Below are positions 29,793 through 37,574 of a DNA stretch of 42,720 nucleotides, piece by piece. Position numbers and translations under genes: made by a program. Source of the DNA: Ectothiorhodospiraceae bacterium (lineage in GTDB: Bacteria; Pseudomonadota; Gammaproteobacteria; Nitrococcales; Aquisalimonadaceae); assembly GCA_020831885.1 (NCBI GenBank), contig JAFIFU010000030.1, forward strand, positions 1 to 42,720, written 5' to 3'. Numbering within the stretch: position 1 is the first letter of the stretch; the number at the start of each line of letters is the position of its first letter. The notes beneath the pieces are model-generated. The model saw only the letters and a program-made list of their open reading frames with translations. It ran no database searches and was not told where the DNA came from.

Positions 29793-30427
29793 AACTGTAC
29801 GGCTATTTCCGGTCGTCCGCCGCCTACCGGGTACGCATTGCGCTGAACCTGAAGGGCGTCGACTACGAGCAGCTCCCCGTGAACCTGGTCCAGGGCCGGC
29901 AGCACCGCGAGGACTATCGCCGCATGAACCCGCAGGCCCTGGTGCCGTCGCTGGAGACTGACGACGGTGTGGTGCTGACCCAGTCGCTGGCCATCTGCGA
30001 GTACCTGGACGAGCGCTATCCGGAACCGGCGTTGCTGCCATCGGATCTGGCGGACCGCGCCCGGGTGCGGGCGCTGGCCAATGCGGTGGCCTGCGACATC
30101 CACCCGGTGAACAACCTGCGCGTGCTGCAGTACCTGACCGGCACGCTGGGCGTCAGCGAGGAGCACAAGCTCGCCTGGTACCGGCACTGGGTCATCGAGG
30201 GTTTCAATGCGCTGGAGGCCATGGTGGCAGGGACCTCCACCGGCCCCTACTGCCTGGGAAACCGGCCCACCCTGGCGGATGTCTGCCTGGTGCCCCAGGT
30301 GTTCAACGCCCAGCGCTTCGACGTGGACCTGGAACCCTATCCCACCATTCGCCGCGTTGCGGAAGCCTGCAACGGGCTACCGGCGTTTGCCGAGGCGCAT
30401 CCCAGCCGACAGCCGGATCACGCCTAG
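29789..30427 (+). CDS. maiA: Maleylacetoacetate isomerase (zeta-class GST)
   Basis: MaiA isomerises maleylacetoacetate to fumarylacetoacetate with glutathione. The 212-residue protein has the zeta-GST start MKLYGYFRSSAAYRVRIALNL (glutathione-binding Ser-Ser; the third position Cys found in many relatives is Ala here), NPQALVPSLETDDG, LTQSLAICEYLDERYP, and the C-terminal domain with CDIHPVNNLRVLQYL. It is coupled to fah by an ATGA overlap and is the last gene of the operon. Its stop codon shares the palindrome CTAG with the stop of the opposite-strand DUF6455-like gene. Confidence 0.94.
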   Translation: MKLYGYFRSSAAYRVRIALNLKGVDYEQLPVNLVQGRQHREDYRRMNPQALVPSLETDDGVVLTQSLAICEYLDERYPEPALLPSDLADRARVRALANAVACDIHPVNNLRVLQYLTGTLGVSEEHKLAWYRHWVIEGFNALEAMVAGTSTGPYCLGNRPTLADVCLVPQVFNAQRFDVDLEPYPTIRRVAEACNGLPAFAEAHPSRQPDHA

Positions 30428-30873
30428 GGCGACACTTGCCCGGCCGCCAGCCCATCGAAGGCGGCGGCATTCGGGCAGAAGCCCCGACAGGTTTCCGCAG
30501 GCTCACCGCCGCGCATGGCGCGCCAGCAGCGCCCGGCGACTCCGCAGGCATCGCAGGTCTTCCGCAACCCACGCCGCTCCTCCGCATCCAGGGCGTTCCA
30601 ACGTGCCTGACCGACTCCGAAGCGCTCCCGCATCAACGGCATCAGTGTATCCGCGTGGCGCAGGGACAAGGCCCCGGGAACACTCAGCAGGCGCTCCACT
30701 TCCTCGGCAAATGCCGGCTCCAGTCGGGCGTCCGCCTGGGCAACAATGCGTTCCAGGGCTTCCGGGGCGTGCAACTGCAACGCCTGCACAGCCGAATGCT
30801 GTCTGGCGGCCGCCAGGCGCCCCAGGAAGCCCGGCCTCCGCGACGGTACACCGGTCCGGGGCGACGTATTCAT
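30424..30873 (-). CDS. DUF6455-like cysteine-rich protein
   Basis: The product is 149 residues. The C-terminal third holds a Cys cluster, TCDACGVAGRCW, followed about 11 residues later by TCRGFCPNAAAF, a pattern seen in DUF6455-type proteins that probably binds metal or an iron-sulfur centre. The N-terminal part is helical and Ala/Arg-rich without a known domain. The ATG at 30873 is chosen because GGAGG lies 8 bases upstream; the ATG at 30879 is too close to the same site. It lies downstream of the Lrp gene on the same strand and converges on maiA with a 4-base overlap of stop codons. Function unknown. Confidence 0.65.
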   Translation of the reverse strand: MNTSPRTGVPSRRPGFLGRLAAARQHSAVQALQLHAPEALERIVAQADARLEPAFAEEVERLLSVPGALSLRHADTLMPLMRERFGVGQARWNALDAEERRGLRKTCDACGVAGRCWRAMRGGEPAETCRGFCPNAAAFDGLAAGQVSP

Positions 30874-30941
30874 GGGCATCTCCTCCTGTTCATGGATCCA
30901 CGATGCCCGAACTCCGGGAGAACGGTATTGACCCGGATCAA

Positions 30942-31427
30942 CTACCACGCCCGCCTGTCCGGCAGCGGCAGGGCCACGGTCGCCTTCAACTCCTGCAGCA
31001 GGATGTTGGAGCGCACCCCACGCACCATGGGCAGCCCCAGTAACCGGTGCAGCAGAAAGTCCGAAAAGGCCTCCAGATCCGGCGCGACCACCCGCAGCAG
31101 GTAATCCGAGTCACCGGTGACCGCCCAGCATTCCAGCACCCATTCGTAACCGGCGATGGCCTCGGCGAAGGCGGTGCCGGATTCGGCGCCATGCTGTTCC
31201 AGGGACACGTTGACGAAGGCCATCACCTGAAGCCCCAGGCGACGCCGGTCCAGCAACGCAGCGTAGCCGCGGATCACGCCCAGGGACTCCAGCTTGCGCA
31301 GGCGTCGATTGCACTGGGAGGGGGACAGGCGAACCCTGTCCGCCAGTTCCACGCTGCTCAGGCGACCGTCCAACTGGATGGCTTCCAACAGACGACAGTC
31401 ATAGCGGTCCAGTTCCATCGTGCGCAT
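30942..31427 (-). CDS. Lrp/AsnC-family transcriptional regulator
   Basis: The 161-residue protein has an N-terminal HTH ([50 protein letters not shown]). A RAM/effector-binding domain follows, with [13 protein letters not shown] and [19 protein letters not shown]. Lrp/AsnC proteins sense amino acids or related acids. The gene is transcribed away from hpd across a 150-base shared region, so control of hpd in response to tyrosine, phenylalanine or 4-hydroxyphenylpyruvate is a reasonable inference. The ATG at 31427 has GAAGGAA about 7 bases upstream; the frame runs 14 codons further. Confidence 0.9.
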   Translation of the reverse strand: MRTMELDRYDCRLLEAIQLDGRLSSVELADRVRLSPSQCNRRLRKLESLGVIRGYAALLDRRRLGLQVMAFVNVSLEQHGAESGTAFAEAIAGYEWVLECWAVTGDSDYLLRVVAPDLEAFSDFLLHRLLGLPMVRGVRSNILLQELKATVALPLPDRRAW

Positions 31428-31478
31428 GATTTTTCCTTCATAATGTCCATTGATGCACGACTTTCGCATGAATCACCC

Positions 31479-31506
31479 GATGTAAGCATGATAACGCATG
31501 CACATC
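31479..31506. promoter_or_regulatory. Imperfect palindrome between lrp and hpd
   Basis: GATGT-AA-GCATG-N6-CATGC-ACATC is an interrupted inverted repeat with two 5-bp arm pairs in the divergent region. A related TGATGC...GCATGAATCA repeat lies at about 31451-31475. Both are candidates for Lrp-family binding; no clear -35/-10 pair could be fixed. Confidence 0.35.
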
Positions 31507-31577
31507 GCAGCCCTGGCGGAATAAGGTGTTGCCATGGCTTGCACTCAGGGCAGGCCCCCTGCATGGAGGAGGCAGAC

Positions 31578-32654
31578 ATGAGCAACGCGGCTGAACGATC
31601 GCTGTGGGACAACCCGCTGGGGACCGACGGTTTCGAGTTCGTGGAGTACGCGGCCCCCGAGCCCGGGCAGCTTGCCGATGTGTTCCGGCGCATGGGCTTC
31701 ACCGAGATCGCCCGCCACCGCAGCAAACGGGTGAGCCTGTTCCGGCAGGGCGACATCAACTTCATCCTGAACGCGGAACCCGGTAGCCAGGGCATGTCCT
31801 TCGCCGCCGCCCACGGCCCCTGCGCCAACGCCATGGCCTTCCGGGTCCGGGATGCCCGCGCGGCGGTGGAAGCACTGCGTGCTGCGGGCGCCACCATCGT
31901 GGAGGCAAAGGCCGGCCCCATGGAGCTGAACATCCCGGCCATCGAGGGCATCGGCGGATCGCTGCTGTACCTGGTGGACCGCTATGGTGACCGCTCGATC
32001 TACGATGTGGATTTCGAACCGATTCCCGGCGCGGACCAGAACCCGGTGGGCCACGGCCTGACCTACATCGACCACCTCACCCACAACGTGGCCCGGGGCA
32101 ACATGGACCGCTGGGCACAGTTCTACGAGCGGTTGTTCAATTTCCGCGAGATCCGCTATTTCGACATCGAGGGCAAGCGGACCGGGCTCAGCTCCCGGGC
32201 CATGACCAGCCCGGACGGCAAAATCCGCATCCCGATCAACGAGTCGGCGGACGACAAGAGCCAGATCGAGGAATTCCTGCGGGAATACAAGGGCGAAGGC
32301 ATCCAGCACATCGCCCTGGGCACCGATGACATCTACGCCACCGTGGACAGCCTGCGGGCATCCGGTGTAACAATGCTGGATACTCCGGACACCTATTACG
32401 AAAAAGTTGACGAGCGGATCCCCGGTCACGGCGAGAGCGTGGAGCGCCTGCGTGAGAAGCGCATCCTGATCGACGGGGCACCCACCGAGGGGCAGGGCCT
32501 GCTGCTTCAGATCTTCACCGAGACCATGATCGGCCCGATCTTCTTCGAGATCATCCAGCGCAAGGGCAACGAGGGTTTCGGCGAGGGCAACTTCAAGGCC
32601 CTGTTTGAGTCCATCGAGGAAGACCAGATCCGCCGGGGGGCACTCGACGACTAG
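31578..32654 (+). CDS. hpd: 4-hydroxyphenylpyruvate dioxygenase
   Basis: Hpd converts 4-hydroxyphenylpyruvate to homogentisate with Fe(II) and O2, the entry of tyrosine into the homogentisate pathway. The 358-residue protein has two VOC-fold halves. The iron ligands are visible as His in YIDHLTHNV, His in [11 protein letters not shown] and Glu in [22 protein letters not shown], near the C-terminus as usual. The ATG at 31578 follows GGAGGAGG; the frame upstream runs antisense to lrp and is not coding. The CoA-ligase gene follows after 21 bases and probably shares the transcript. Confidence 0.96.
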   Translation: MSNAAERSLWDNPLGTDGFEFVEYAAPEPGQLADVFRRMGFTEIARHRSKRVSLFRQGDINFILNAEPGSQGMSFAAAHGPCANAMAFRVRDARAAVEALRAAGATIVEAKAGPMELNIPAIEGIGGSLLYLVDRYGDRSIYDVDFEPIPGADQNPVGHGLTYIDHLTHNVARGNMDRWAQFYERLFNFREIRYFDIEGKRTGLSSRAMTSPDGKIRIPINESADDKSQIEEFLREYKGEGIQHIALGTDDIYATVDSLRASGVTMLDTPDTYYEKVDERIPGHGESVERLREKRILIDGAPTEGQGLLLQIFTETMIGPIFFEIIQRKGNEGFGEGNFKALFESIEEDQIRRGALDD

Positions 32655-32675
32655 CCAAACAGGAAGGAGACCACC

Positions 32676-34520
32676 TTGCCGGCCGACACACTGCTGACAC
32701 TGAAGCCCCTGTACACTAAGGAAACACTGATCTATTCCCATGGTGCTCTGGCTTTGCAGCGTGTTCGGGGGCAAGGCGCGGCTCGCAGGCAATGGCGAGC
32801 CCTTGGCAAGAGCCGCAACGCGGCAACCGGACACGCTGCAAAGCCCCGTAGGGCGGGCCATTCGCGCACGCTGAGCGGCGTTGGCGTTCTTGACAAGGAC
32901 CCCGGCCATTGCCTGCGAACGCCGCCTTGTCAGCGCACGCGAAGGGCTCCGCAGAGCACCATGGGAATAGATCAGTGTTTCCCTAACGCCCTGCGCAAGT
33001 ACGGGGATCGCACCGCTGTCCAGTTCAACGGCCGGCGGCTGAGCTATGGCGAGCTGCTTGGCCAGGCCTGCCAGGCAGCCCACGCCCTGATGGGTGCCGG
33101 AATCACACCGGGTACCCGGGTTGCACTGGTCATGTCCAACTGCCTTGAATACGCCGTTGCCGACCAGGCCATCATCCAGTGCGGCGGCGCCAAGGTACCG
33201 CTCAACCACATGCTCGGGGAAAAGGAGATCCGCTACATCCTGAAGGACGCCAACGCCCGCGTGGCCGTGGTGGGTCCCAACTTCTTCGACATCATCGCCC
33301 GCAACCGTGCCGACTGGCCGGAGCTGGAACTGGTGGTGGGCCTGGCCGATGCCGCCGACTGCCCGGAGGGCTTTCTGCCCTGGTCGGAGTTTCTTGCCCG
33401 CGGCAGCGCAACACCGCCCGACGTCGCGGTGAAGCCGGAGGATCTGGCCCTGATCGCCTACACCGGCGGCACCACCGGCCTGCCCAAGGGGGTGCTCCAC
33501 ACCCAGCGGACCGTGGCGCTGGACATGTTCTCCCACATCATGGAAATCGGCCTGCAGGACGACGAACGCCTGCTGCTGTCCTCGCCGCTGCCGCACAGCG
33601 CCGGCTTCCTGATGCTGGCGGGCCTGCTCAAGGGTGCCATCCATTTCATCGAGCGCGGCTTCGACCCGGAAACCGTGGTCCGGCGCATCCAGGAGGACCG
33701 AATCACCCTGGTGTTCATGGTCCCCACCATGATTTACCGGGTGCTGGACTGGATCGGCCGGGACCACTACGACCTCAGTTCCCTGCGCACCGTGCTCTAC
33801 GGTGCGGCGCCGATTACCGTGGAGCGGCTGCGCCAGGGGTTGGAGCGGATCGGGCCGGTGTTCATGCAGCTCTACGGCCAGACCGAGGCCCCCAACTTCA
33901 TCACCCGCCTGCGCCGGGAGGATCACCGACTGACCCCGGAGGCCCTGCACCGGCTGAAGAGCTGCGGTCAGCCCGTGGCCATGGCCCAGGTACGCATCGT
34001 CGACGACTCCGGGCGGGAGGTGCCCCTGGGCGAGAGCGGCGAGTTGGCCGCCCGCACGCCCTATACCATGACCGGCTACCATGGCCTGCCGGACAAGACC
34101 GCGGAAACCCAGGTGGACGGCTGGCTACGTACCGGCGATATCGCCCGCCAGGACGAGGACGGCTACGTCTACCTGCTGGATCGCAGCAAGGACATGATCA
34201 TCACCGGCGGCATGAACGTGTACACCACGGAAGTGGAAAACGCGATTCAGGGCTGCTCCGGCGTGGGACAGGTGGCGGTGGTCGGCCTGCCGGATCCGGA
34301 CTGGGGGGAGGCGGTCACCGCCTTCGTGGTGCGCGCCCCGGGGGCCGACATCAGCAAACAACGGATTCTCGACCACTGCCGCAACGAACTCTCCGCCTAC
34401 AAACGCCCCAAGGCGGTGCATTTCGTCCACAGCCTGCCGCTCACGGCTTACGGCAAACTGGGTAAAAAGGCACTCCGCGCCCAGGGTGCGGACAAGGCTC
34501 ACAAGGAGCACACGCGATGA
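32676..34520 (+). CDS. AMP-dependent acyl-CoA ligase with an in-frame mobile-element insertion
   Basis: The reading frame runs 614 codons from a TTG with a strong AGGAAGGAG site. The first 14 codons read MPADTLLTLKPLYT. The next 89 codons are entirely mobile-element sequence. Family homology then starts at NALRKYGDRTAV. Motifs downstream are intact: YTGGTTGLPKG, LYGQTEAP, RTGDIARQDEDGY, DRSKDMIITGGMNVY and LTAYGKLGKKAL. Removing the element and one TA restores LYT-NALRKYGD in frame, giving a normal ligase of about 525 residues. Translation may read through the element, or restart at an ATG supplied by its right terminus (32961). The substrate may be an aromatic or arylalkanoic acid, from hpd upstream and the ThDP gene downstream (ATGA overlap). 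Confidence 0.85.
   Translation: MPADTLLTLKPLYTKETLIYSHGALALQRVRGQGAARRQWRALGKSRNAATGHAAKPRRAGHSRTLSGVGVLDKDPGHCLRTPPCQRTRRAPQSTMGIDQCFPNALRKYGDRTAVQFNGRRLSYGELLGQACQAAHALMGAGITPGTRVALVMSNCLEYAVADQAIIQCGGAKVPLNHMLGEKEIRYILKDANARVAVVGPNFFDIIARNRADWPELELVVGLADAADCPEGFLPWSEFLARGSATPPDVAVKPEDLALIAYTGGTTGLPKGVLHTQRTVALDMFSHIMEIGLQDDERLLLSSPLPHSAGFLMLAGLLKGAIHFIERGFDPETVVRRIQEDRITLVFMVPTMIYRVLDWIGRDHYDLSSLRTVLYGAAPITVERLRQGLERIGPVFMQLYGQTEAPNFITRLRREDHRLTPEALHRLKSCGQPVAMAQVRIVDDSGREVPLGESGELAARTPYTMTGYHGLPDKTAETQVDGWLRTGDIARQDEDGYVYLLDRSKDMIITGGMNVYTTEVENAIQGCSGVGQVAVVGLPDPDWGEAVTAFVVRAPGADISKQRILDHCRNELSAYKRPKAVHFVHSLPLTAYGKLGKKALRAQGADKAHKEHTR
32719..32983 (+). mobile_element. Complete 265-bp MITE-like element (copy B)
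   Basis: Terminal inverted repeats of 32 bp (32719-32750 and 32952-32983) match at 31 positions; only the outermost base differs. TA dinucleotides flank both sides (32717-32718, 32984-32985), as expected for a TA target duplication. Further internal inverted repeats pair 32750-32764 with 32831-32845 (15 of 15) and 32772-32795 with 32906-32929 (imperfect). It encodes no transposase, so it would need one in trans. Element plus one TA is 267 bp, or 89 codons, which keeps the host gene in frame with no stop codon. Confidence 0.9.
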
Positions 34521-36199
34521 ATCCGCCACAGCACCACCGCACCGGGGGCGAGATTCTGGTGCAGCAGTTACGCCTGCACGGCGTGGACCGCATCTTCTGC
34601 GTGCCGGGGGAAAGCTATCTGGCGGTGCTGGACGCACTGGTGGATGCGCCGGACATCGCTGTCACCGTCTGCCGCCACGAAAGCGGCGCAGCCATGATGG
34701 CCGAGGCCTACGGCAAGTGTACCGGCCGGCCCGGCATCTGCTTCGTCACCCGGGGCCCGGGCGCCACCAACGCCCTGGCAGGGATCCATATCGCCCACCA
34801 GGACTCCACGCCACTGATCCTGTTCATCGGCCAGGTGGCCCGCGACGCCGAGGAACGGGAAGCATTTCAGGAGATCGACTACCGGCGCATGTGCGGGCAA
34901 CTGAGCAAATGGGTAGCCCAGATCGACCGGACCCGGCGCATCCCCGAGTTCATTGGCCGCGCCTTCCACACCGCCACCGCCGGCCGGCCGGGACCCGTGG
35001 TGTTGGCCCTGCCCGAGGACATGCTCACCGAACGGGCGGATGCCCCGCCGGCCCGCCATTACACCCAGGTGGAAACCGGCATATCGCCGGAGGCGCTGGC
35101 GAACATCCGCGACCATCTGACCCAGGCGGAACGCCCCATGGTCATCATCGGTGGAGGAGGCTGGGATGCGGAATCCTGCGAAGCGCTGCGCCGCTTCGCC
35201 GAAGCCTGGGATCTGCCGGTGGCGGTGTCCTTCCGCTGCCAGGGTTATTTCGATGCCCTGCACCCCAACTACGCCGGTGACGCCGGCCTGGGCGTGAACC
35301 CGAAGCTGGTGGAGGCGATCCGCGAATCCGATCTGCTGCTGGTGGTGGGCCCGAAACTGGGTGAATCCACCACGGGCGGTTACACGCTGCTGGACATCCC
35401 CCTGCCCCGGCAAACCCTGATCCACCTCCACGCCGACGCTGAGGAGCTGGGTCGCGTGTACCAGCCCACGCTGGCCGTCAACGCGGACATGCGCGCCGCA
35501 CCCCGGGCCCTGGCCACCCTGGACCCCCCGCCGGAACGCCCCTGGGCGGCACGGACCCGGGAGATCAATCAGTCCTACCGGGACTGGACCGTGCCCCCGG
35601 AAAACCCCGGACCCCTGCAGATGGGCGAGATCATCACCTGGCTCAACGCGCATCTGCCAACCGGGGCGATCATCGCCAACGGCGCCGGCAACTACGCCAT
35701 CTGGCCCAACCGCTTCTACCGCTACCGCGGTTACCGCAGCATGCTGGCGCCCACCTCCGGCTCCATGGGTTATGGTGTCCCGGCGGCCATCGCGGCCAAG
35801 CTGCTGTACCCGGAACGCCCGGTGGTGGCCTTCGCCGGTGACGGCTGCTTTCAGATGACCGGGCAGGAACTGGCCACCGCGGTGCAGTACGGGGCAGCCG
35901 TGATCATCCTCCTGGTCAACAACGGCAGTTACGGCACCATCCGCATGCACCAGGAACGGGAATATCCGGGACGGGTCAGCGCCACCGAGCTGCACAACCC
36001 GCACTTCGCCCGGCTGGCCGAGGCCTGCGGCGCCCATGGCGAACGGGTGGAACGCACCGAGGACTTCGCGCCGGCCTTCCAGCGGGCCGGGGCGACGGGC
36101 CGACCGGCGCTGATCGAGCTGATTCTGACCCCGGAGGCCATCGCACCGGGCAAGACCATCAGCGGCCTGCACGGCGACAACGAAAGGAGACAGCCATGA
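34517..36199 (+). CDS. Thiamine-diphosphate-dependent enzyme, acetolactate-synthase-like
   Basis: The 560-residue protein has the three ThDP-enzyme domains. The N-terminal PYR domain has the catalytic Glu55 in VCRHESGAAMMAEAYG, followed by FVTRGPGATNALAGIHIAHQDSTPLILF. The central domain contains RPMVIIGGGGW. The C-terminal PP domain has the ThDP/Mg motif GDGCF...NNGSYG. It could be a 2-oxo-acid decarboxylase, a carboligase or an acetolactate-synthase relative; the sequence does not decide. Its position between a CoA ligase (ATGA overlap) and an NTF2-like protein (ATGA overlap), after hpd, suggests action on an aryl-pyruvate or aryl-glyoxylate. That is inference only. Confidence 0.82.
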   Translation: MNPPQHHRTGGEILVQQLRLHGVDRIFCVPGESYLAVLDALVDAPDIAVTVCRHESGAAMMAEAYGKCTGRPGICFVTRGPGATNALAGIHIAHQDSTPLILFIGQVARDAEEREAFQEIDYRRMCGQLSKWVAQIDRTRRIPEFIGRAFHTATAGRPGPVVLALPEDMLTERADAPPARHYTQVETGISPEALANIRDHLTQAERPMVIIGGGGWDAESCEALRRFAEAWDLPVAVSFRCQGYFDALHPNYAGDAGLGVNPKLVEAIRESDLLLVVGPKLGESTTGGYTLLDIPLPRQTLIHLHADAEELGRVYQPTLAVNADMRAAPRALATLDPPPERPWAARTREINQSYRDWTVPPENPGPLQMGEIITWLNAHLPTGAIIANGAGNYAIWPNRFYRYRGYRSMLAPTSGSMGYGVPAAIAAKLLYPERPVVAFAGDGCFQMTGQELATAVQYGAAVIILLVNNGSYGTIRMHQEREYPGRVSATELHNPHFARLAEACGAHGERVERTEDFAPAFQRAGATGRPALIELILTPEAIAPGKTISGLHGDNERRQP

Positions 36200-36621
36200 A
36201 CAATCGCGACCTGGTCCACGCCTACTTTGATGCCTGCACCCGGGGGGATCTGGAGGGCATCCGCGCGTCCTTCTGCGATGATGCGGTGGTCTACGACACC
36301 AACCATCGCCCGGTGCGGGGCGCGGAAGGGATCGCGGCCTTCTACGTGAAGATACGCGAACGCTGGGGCGAAGCCGCCTGGTACGTGGACACCTTCGTTG
36401 GCGATGCGCAGGCCGCCGCCATCGAATGGACCATGTTGGTACCCCACCAGGGGAAGACCTGCGCGGTCCGCGGCTCGGAGCACTACACCTTCCGCGACGG
36501 CCGCATCGCCCAGATCCGCCAGTACTGGACCTTCGATCCGGAACGGGTTGAAACCGGGCTGCGCGACTTCCCCTATGCCGGGGACCCGCGCTTCGCACCG
36601 GTGGAAGGAAAGCGCGACTAG
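36196..36621 (+). CDS. NTF2/SnoaL-like protein
   Basis: The 141-residue protein (NNRDLVHAYFDACTRGDLEGIRASFCDDAVVYDTNHRPVRGAEGIAAFY opening, HYTFRDGRIAQIRQYWTF core) has the cone-shaped alpha+beta barrel pattern of SnoaL/NTF2-like enzymes. Members act as cyclases, isomerases or binding proteins for small molecules. It is the last gene of the hpd-ligase-ThDP unit, joined by an ATGA overlap, so it probably works on the product of that module. No specific reaction can be assigned. Confidence 0.8.
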   Translation: MNNRDLVHAYFDACTRGDLEGIRASFCDDAVVYDTNHRPVRGAEGIAAFYVKIRERWGEAAWYVDTFVGDAQAAAIEWTMLVPHQGKTCAVRGSEHYTFRDGRIAQIRQYWTFDPERVETGLRDFPYAGDPRFAPVEGKRD

Positions 36622-36632
36622 TGTCCCGTAAC

Positions 36633-36663
36633 GCACGCTCGTTTTCTTTGTGGGCGAGAGTGC
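36633..36663 (+). terminator. Hairpin after the NTF2-like gene
   Basis: GCACGCTCG and CGAGAGTGC form a 9-bp stem with one mismatch, with a 13-base loop, 11 bases after the stop of the hpd operon. Only CTTTG follows, so it is a weak terminator candidate. Its right arm runs into the inner edge of element copy C. Confidence 0.3.
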
Positions 36664-36721
36664 CTTTGCCCCCGAACACGCTGGAAAGCCAGAGCACCGC
36701 GGGAATAGATCAGCGCTTCCT
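36655..36721 (-). mobile_element. Single-ended copy of the TIR element (copy C)
   Basis: Read on the minus strand from 36721, about 57 bases match the left end of the complete element with 5 differences by eye, including TGATCTATTCCC, GGTGCTCTGGCTTT and CAGCGTGTTCGGGGGCAA. TA (36722-36723) flanks the terminus. No opposite terminus is seen toward 36621, so this is a truncated copy. It lies between the hpd operon and the convergent nitroreductase gene. Confidence 0.8.
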
Positions 36722-36806
36722 TAGACGACGGTTTGCTGACAGTCCGGGGACAAATCAAAGAAGCCGCAATACCGACCCCGGGCACGCTGCGCACCATGAG
36801 AATTGA

Positions 36807-37499
36807 TCACTCGATCCCGCGGAACTGTACGAACTCCTCCAGCGGGGCGCGCCGGGTGACGAGCTGGTTGACCGGATGCTCCGGGTCGCCATAGCCGATC
36901 GACATGCCGCTGAACAGCATCAACTCCTCGGGGGGCTCCAGGAATCGGCCGATGGTCTGCGGGTACATGGACCAGCATTCCTGAGCGCAACTGTGCAGGC
37001 CCTCTTCACGCAGCAACAGCATTACCGTCTGCAGGAACATGCCCAGGTCGGACCACTGCGGCGGTCCCATGTCACGGTGCACGTAACAGAACAGCGCCAC
37101 CGGTGCGCCGAAGAACTGGTAATTGCGTGCAAACCATTGGCGCCGGGCATCCTTGTTTTCCCGGGGAATACCCAGCAGGCCGTACATGTCCTCGCCCACC
37201 TGGAAGCGGCGGTCCCGATAGGGGGAAACCAGGTTGGGCGGATAAACGTCGTACTCCTTGTCCTCCCCCCGGGGGAACTCCTGCACCCTATCCCGCATGA
37301 TGGCCTTCAGGGTGTCCAGTTCCTGGCCGCCCACCACGTAGATATGCCAGGGCTGCAGATTACCACCGGACGGTGCACGGGCCGCCTTCTCCAGCACGCG
37401 GCGGATGATGGCCCCATCCACCGGGCGGTCCAGGTAGGCCCGTGCCGAGAGCCGGCTGGCGACGGCATCGCTGACGCTGCGGGCAGGATCAGTCTTCAT
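36807..37499 (-). CDS. Nitroreductase-family FMN oxidoreductase
   Basis: The 230-residue protein has the nitroreductase opening RLSARAYLDRPVDGAIIRRVLEKAARAPSGGNLQPWHIYVV, where the Arg and Ser/Asn bind FMN. It continues with DLGMFLQTVMLLLREEGLHSCAQECW and IGYGDPEHPVNQ. It would reduce nitro groups, quinones or an enoate with NAD(P)H as a dimer. GAGGAA precedes the ATG. It follows the CoA-ligase gene by 75 bases on the same strand and converges on the hpd operon. Confidence 0.9.
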   Translation of the reverse strand: MKTDPARSVSDAVASRLSARAYLDRPVDGAIIRRVLEKAARAPSGGNLQPWHIYVVGGQELDTLKAIMRDRVQEFPRGEDKEYDVYPPNLVSPYRDRRFQVGEDMYGLLGIPRENKDARRQWFARNYQFFGAPVALFCYVHRDMGPPQWSDLGMFLQTVMLLLREEGLHSCAQECWSMYPQTIGRFLEPPEELMLFSGMSIGYGDPEHPVNQLVTRRAPLEEFVQFRGIE

Positions 37500-37574
37500 C
37501 TGATGATTCCTCGCTTGACAGCCTGCGATGGCCGACGCCGCCGCAGGTTCAGGTGTATTTCAGCACGTGGGCGC

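Noticed and set aside
31545-34082. An 845-codon open frame on the minus strand across hpd, the element and the ligase
   Set aside because: It is antisense to clear genes with intact motifs and has no homology pattern of its own.
34517-36199. Oxalyl-CoA decarboxylase identity for the ThDP enzyme, with the ligase as oxalyl-CoA synthetase
   Set aside because: The N-terminal motifs (FCVPGESYLAVLDAL, RHESGAAMMAEAYG) resemble acetolactate-synthase-type proteins more than oxalyl-CoA decarboxylase as I know it. The idea is not supported but not excluded.
36618-36640. A possible opposite terminus of element copy C (TAGTGTCCCGTAACGC)
   Set aside because: It resembles the right junction of the complete copy only loosely and lacks the ATAGATCA block, so I left copy C as single-ended.
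34568-36697. A 709-codon open frame on the minus strand
   Set aside because: It is antisense to the ThDP enzyme and the NTF2-like gene, and its composition is typical of a shadow frame.
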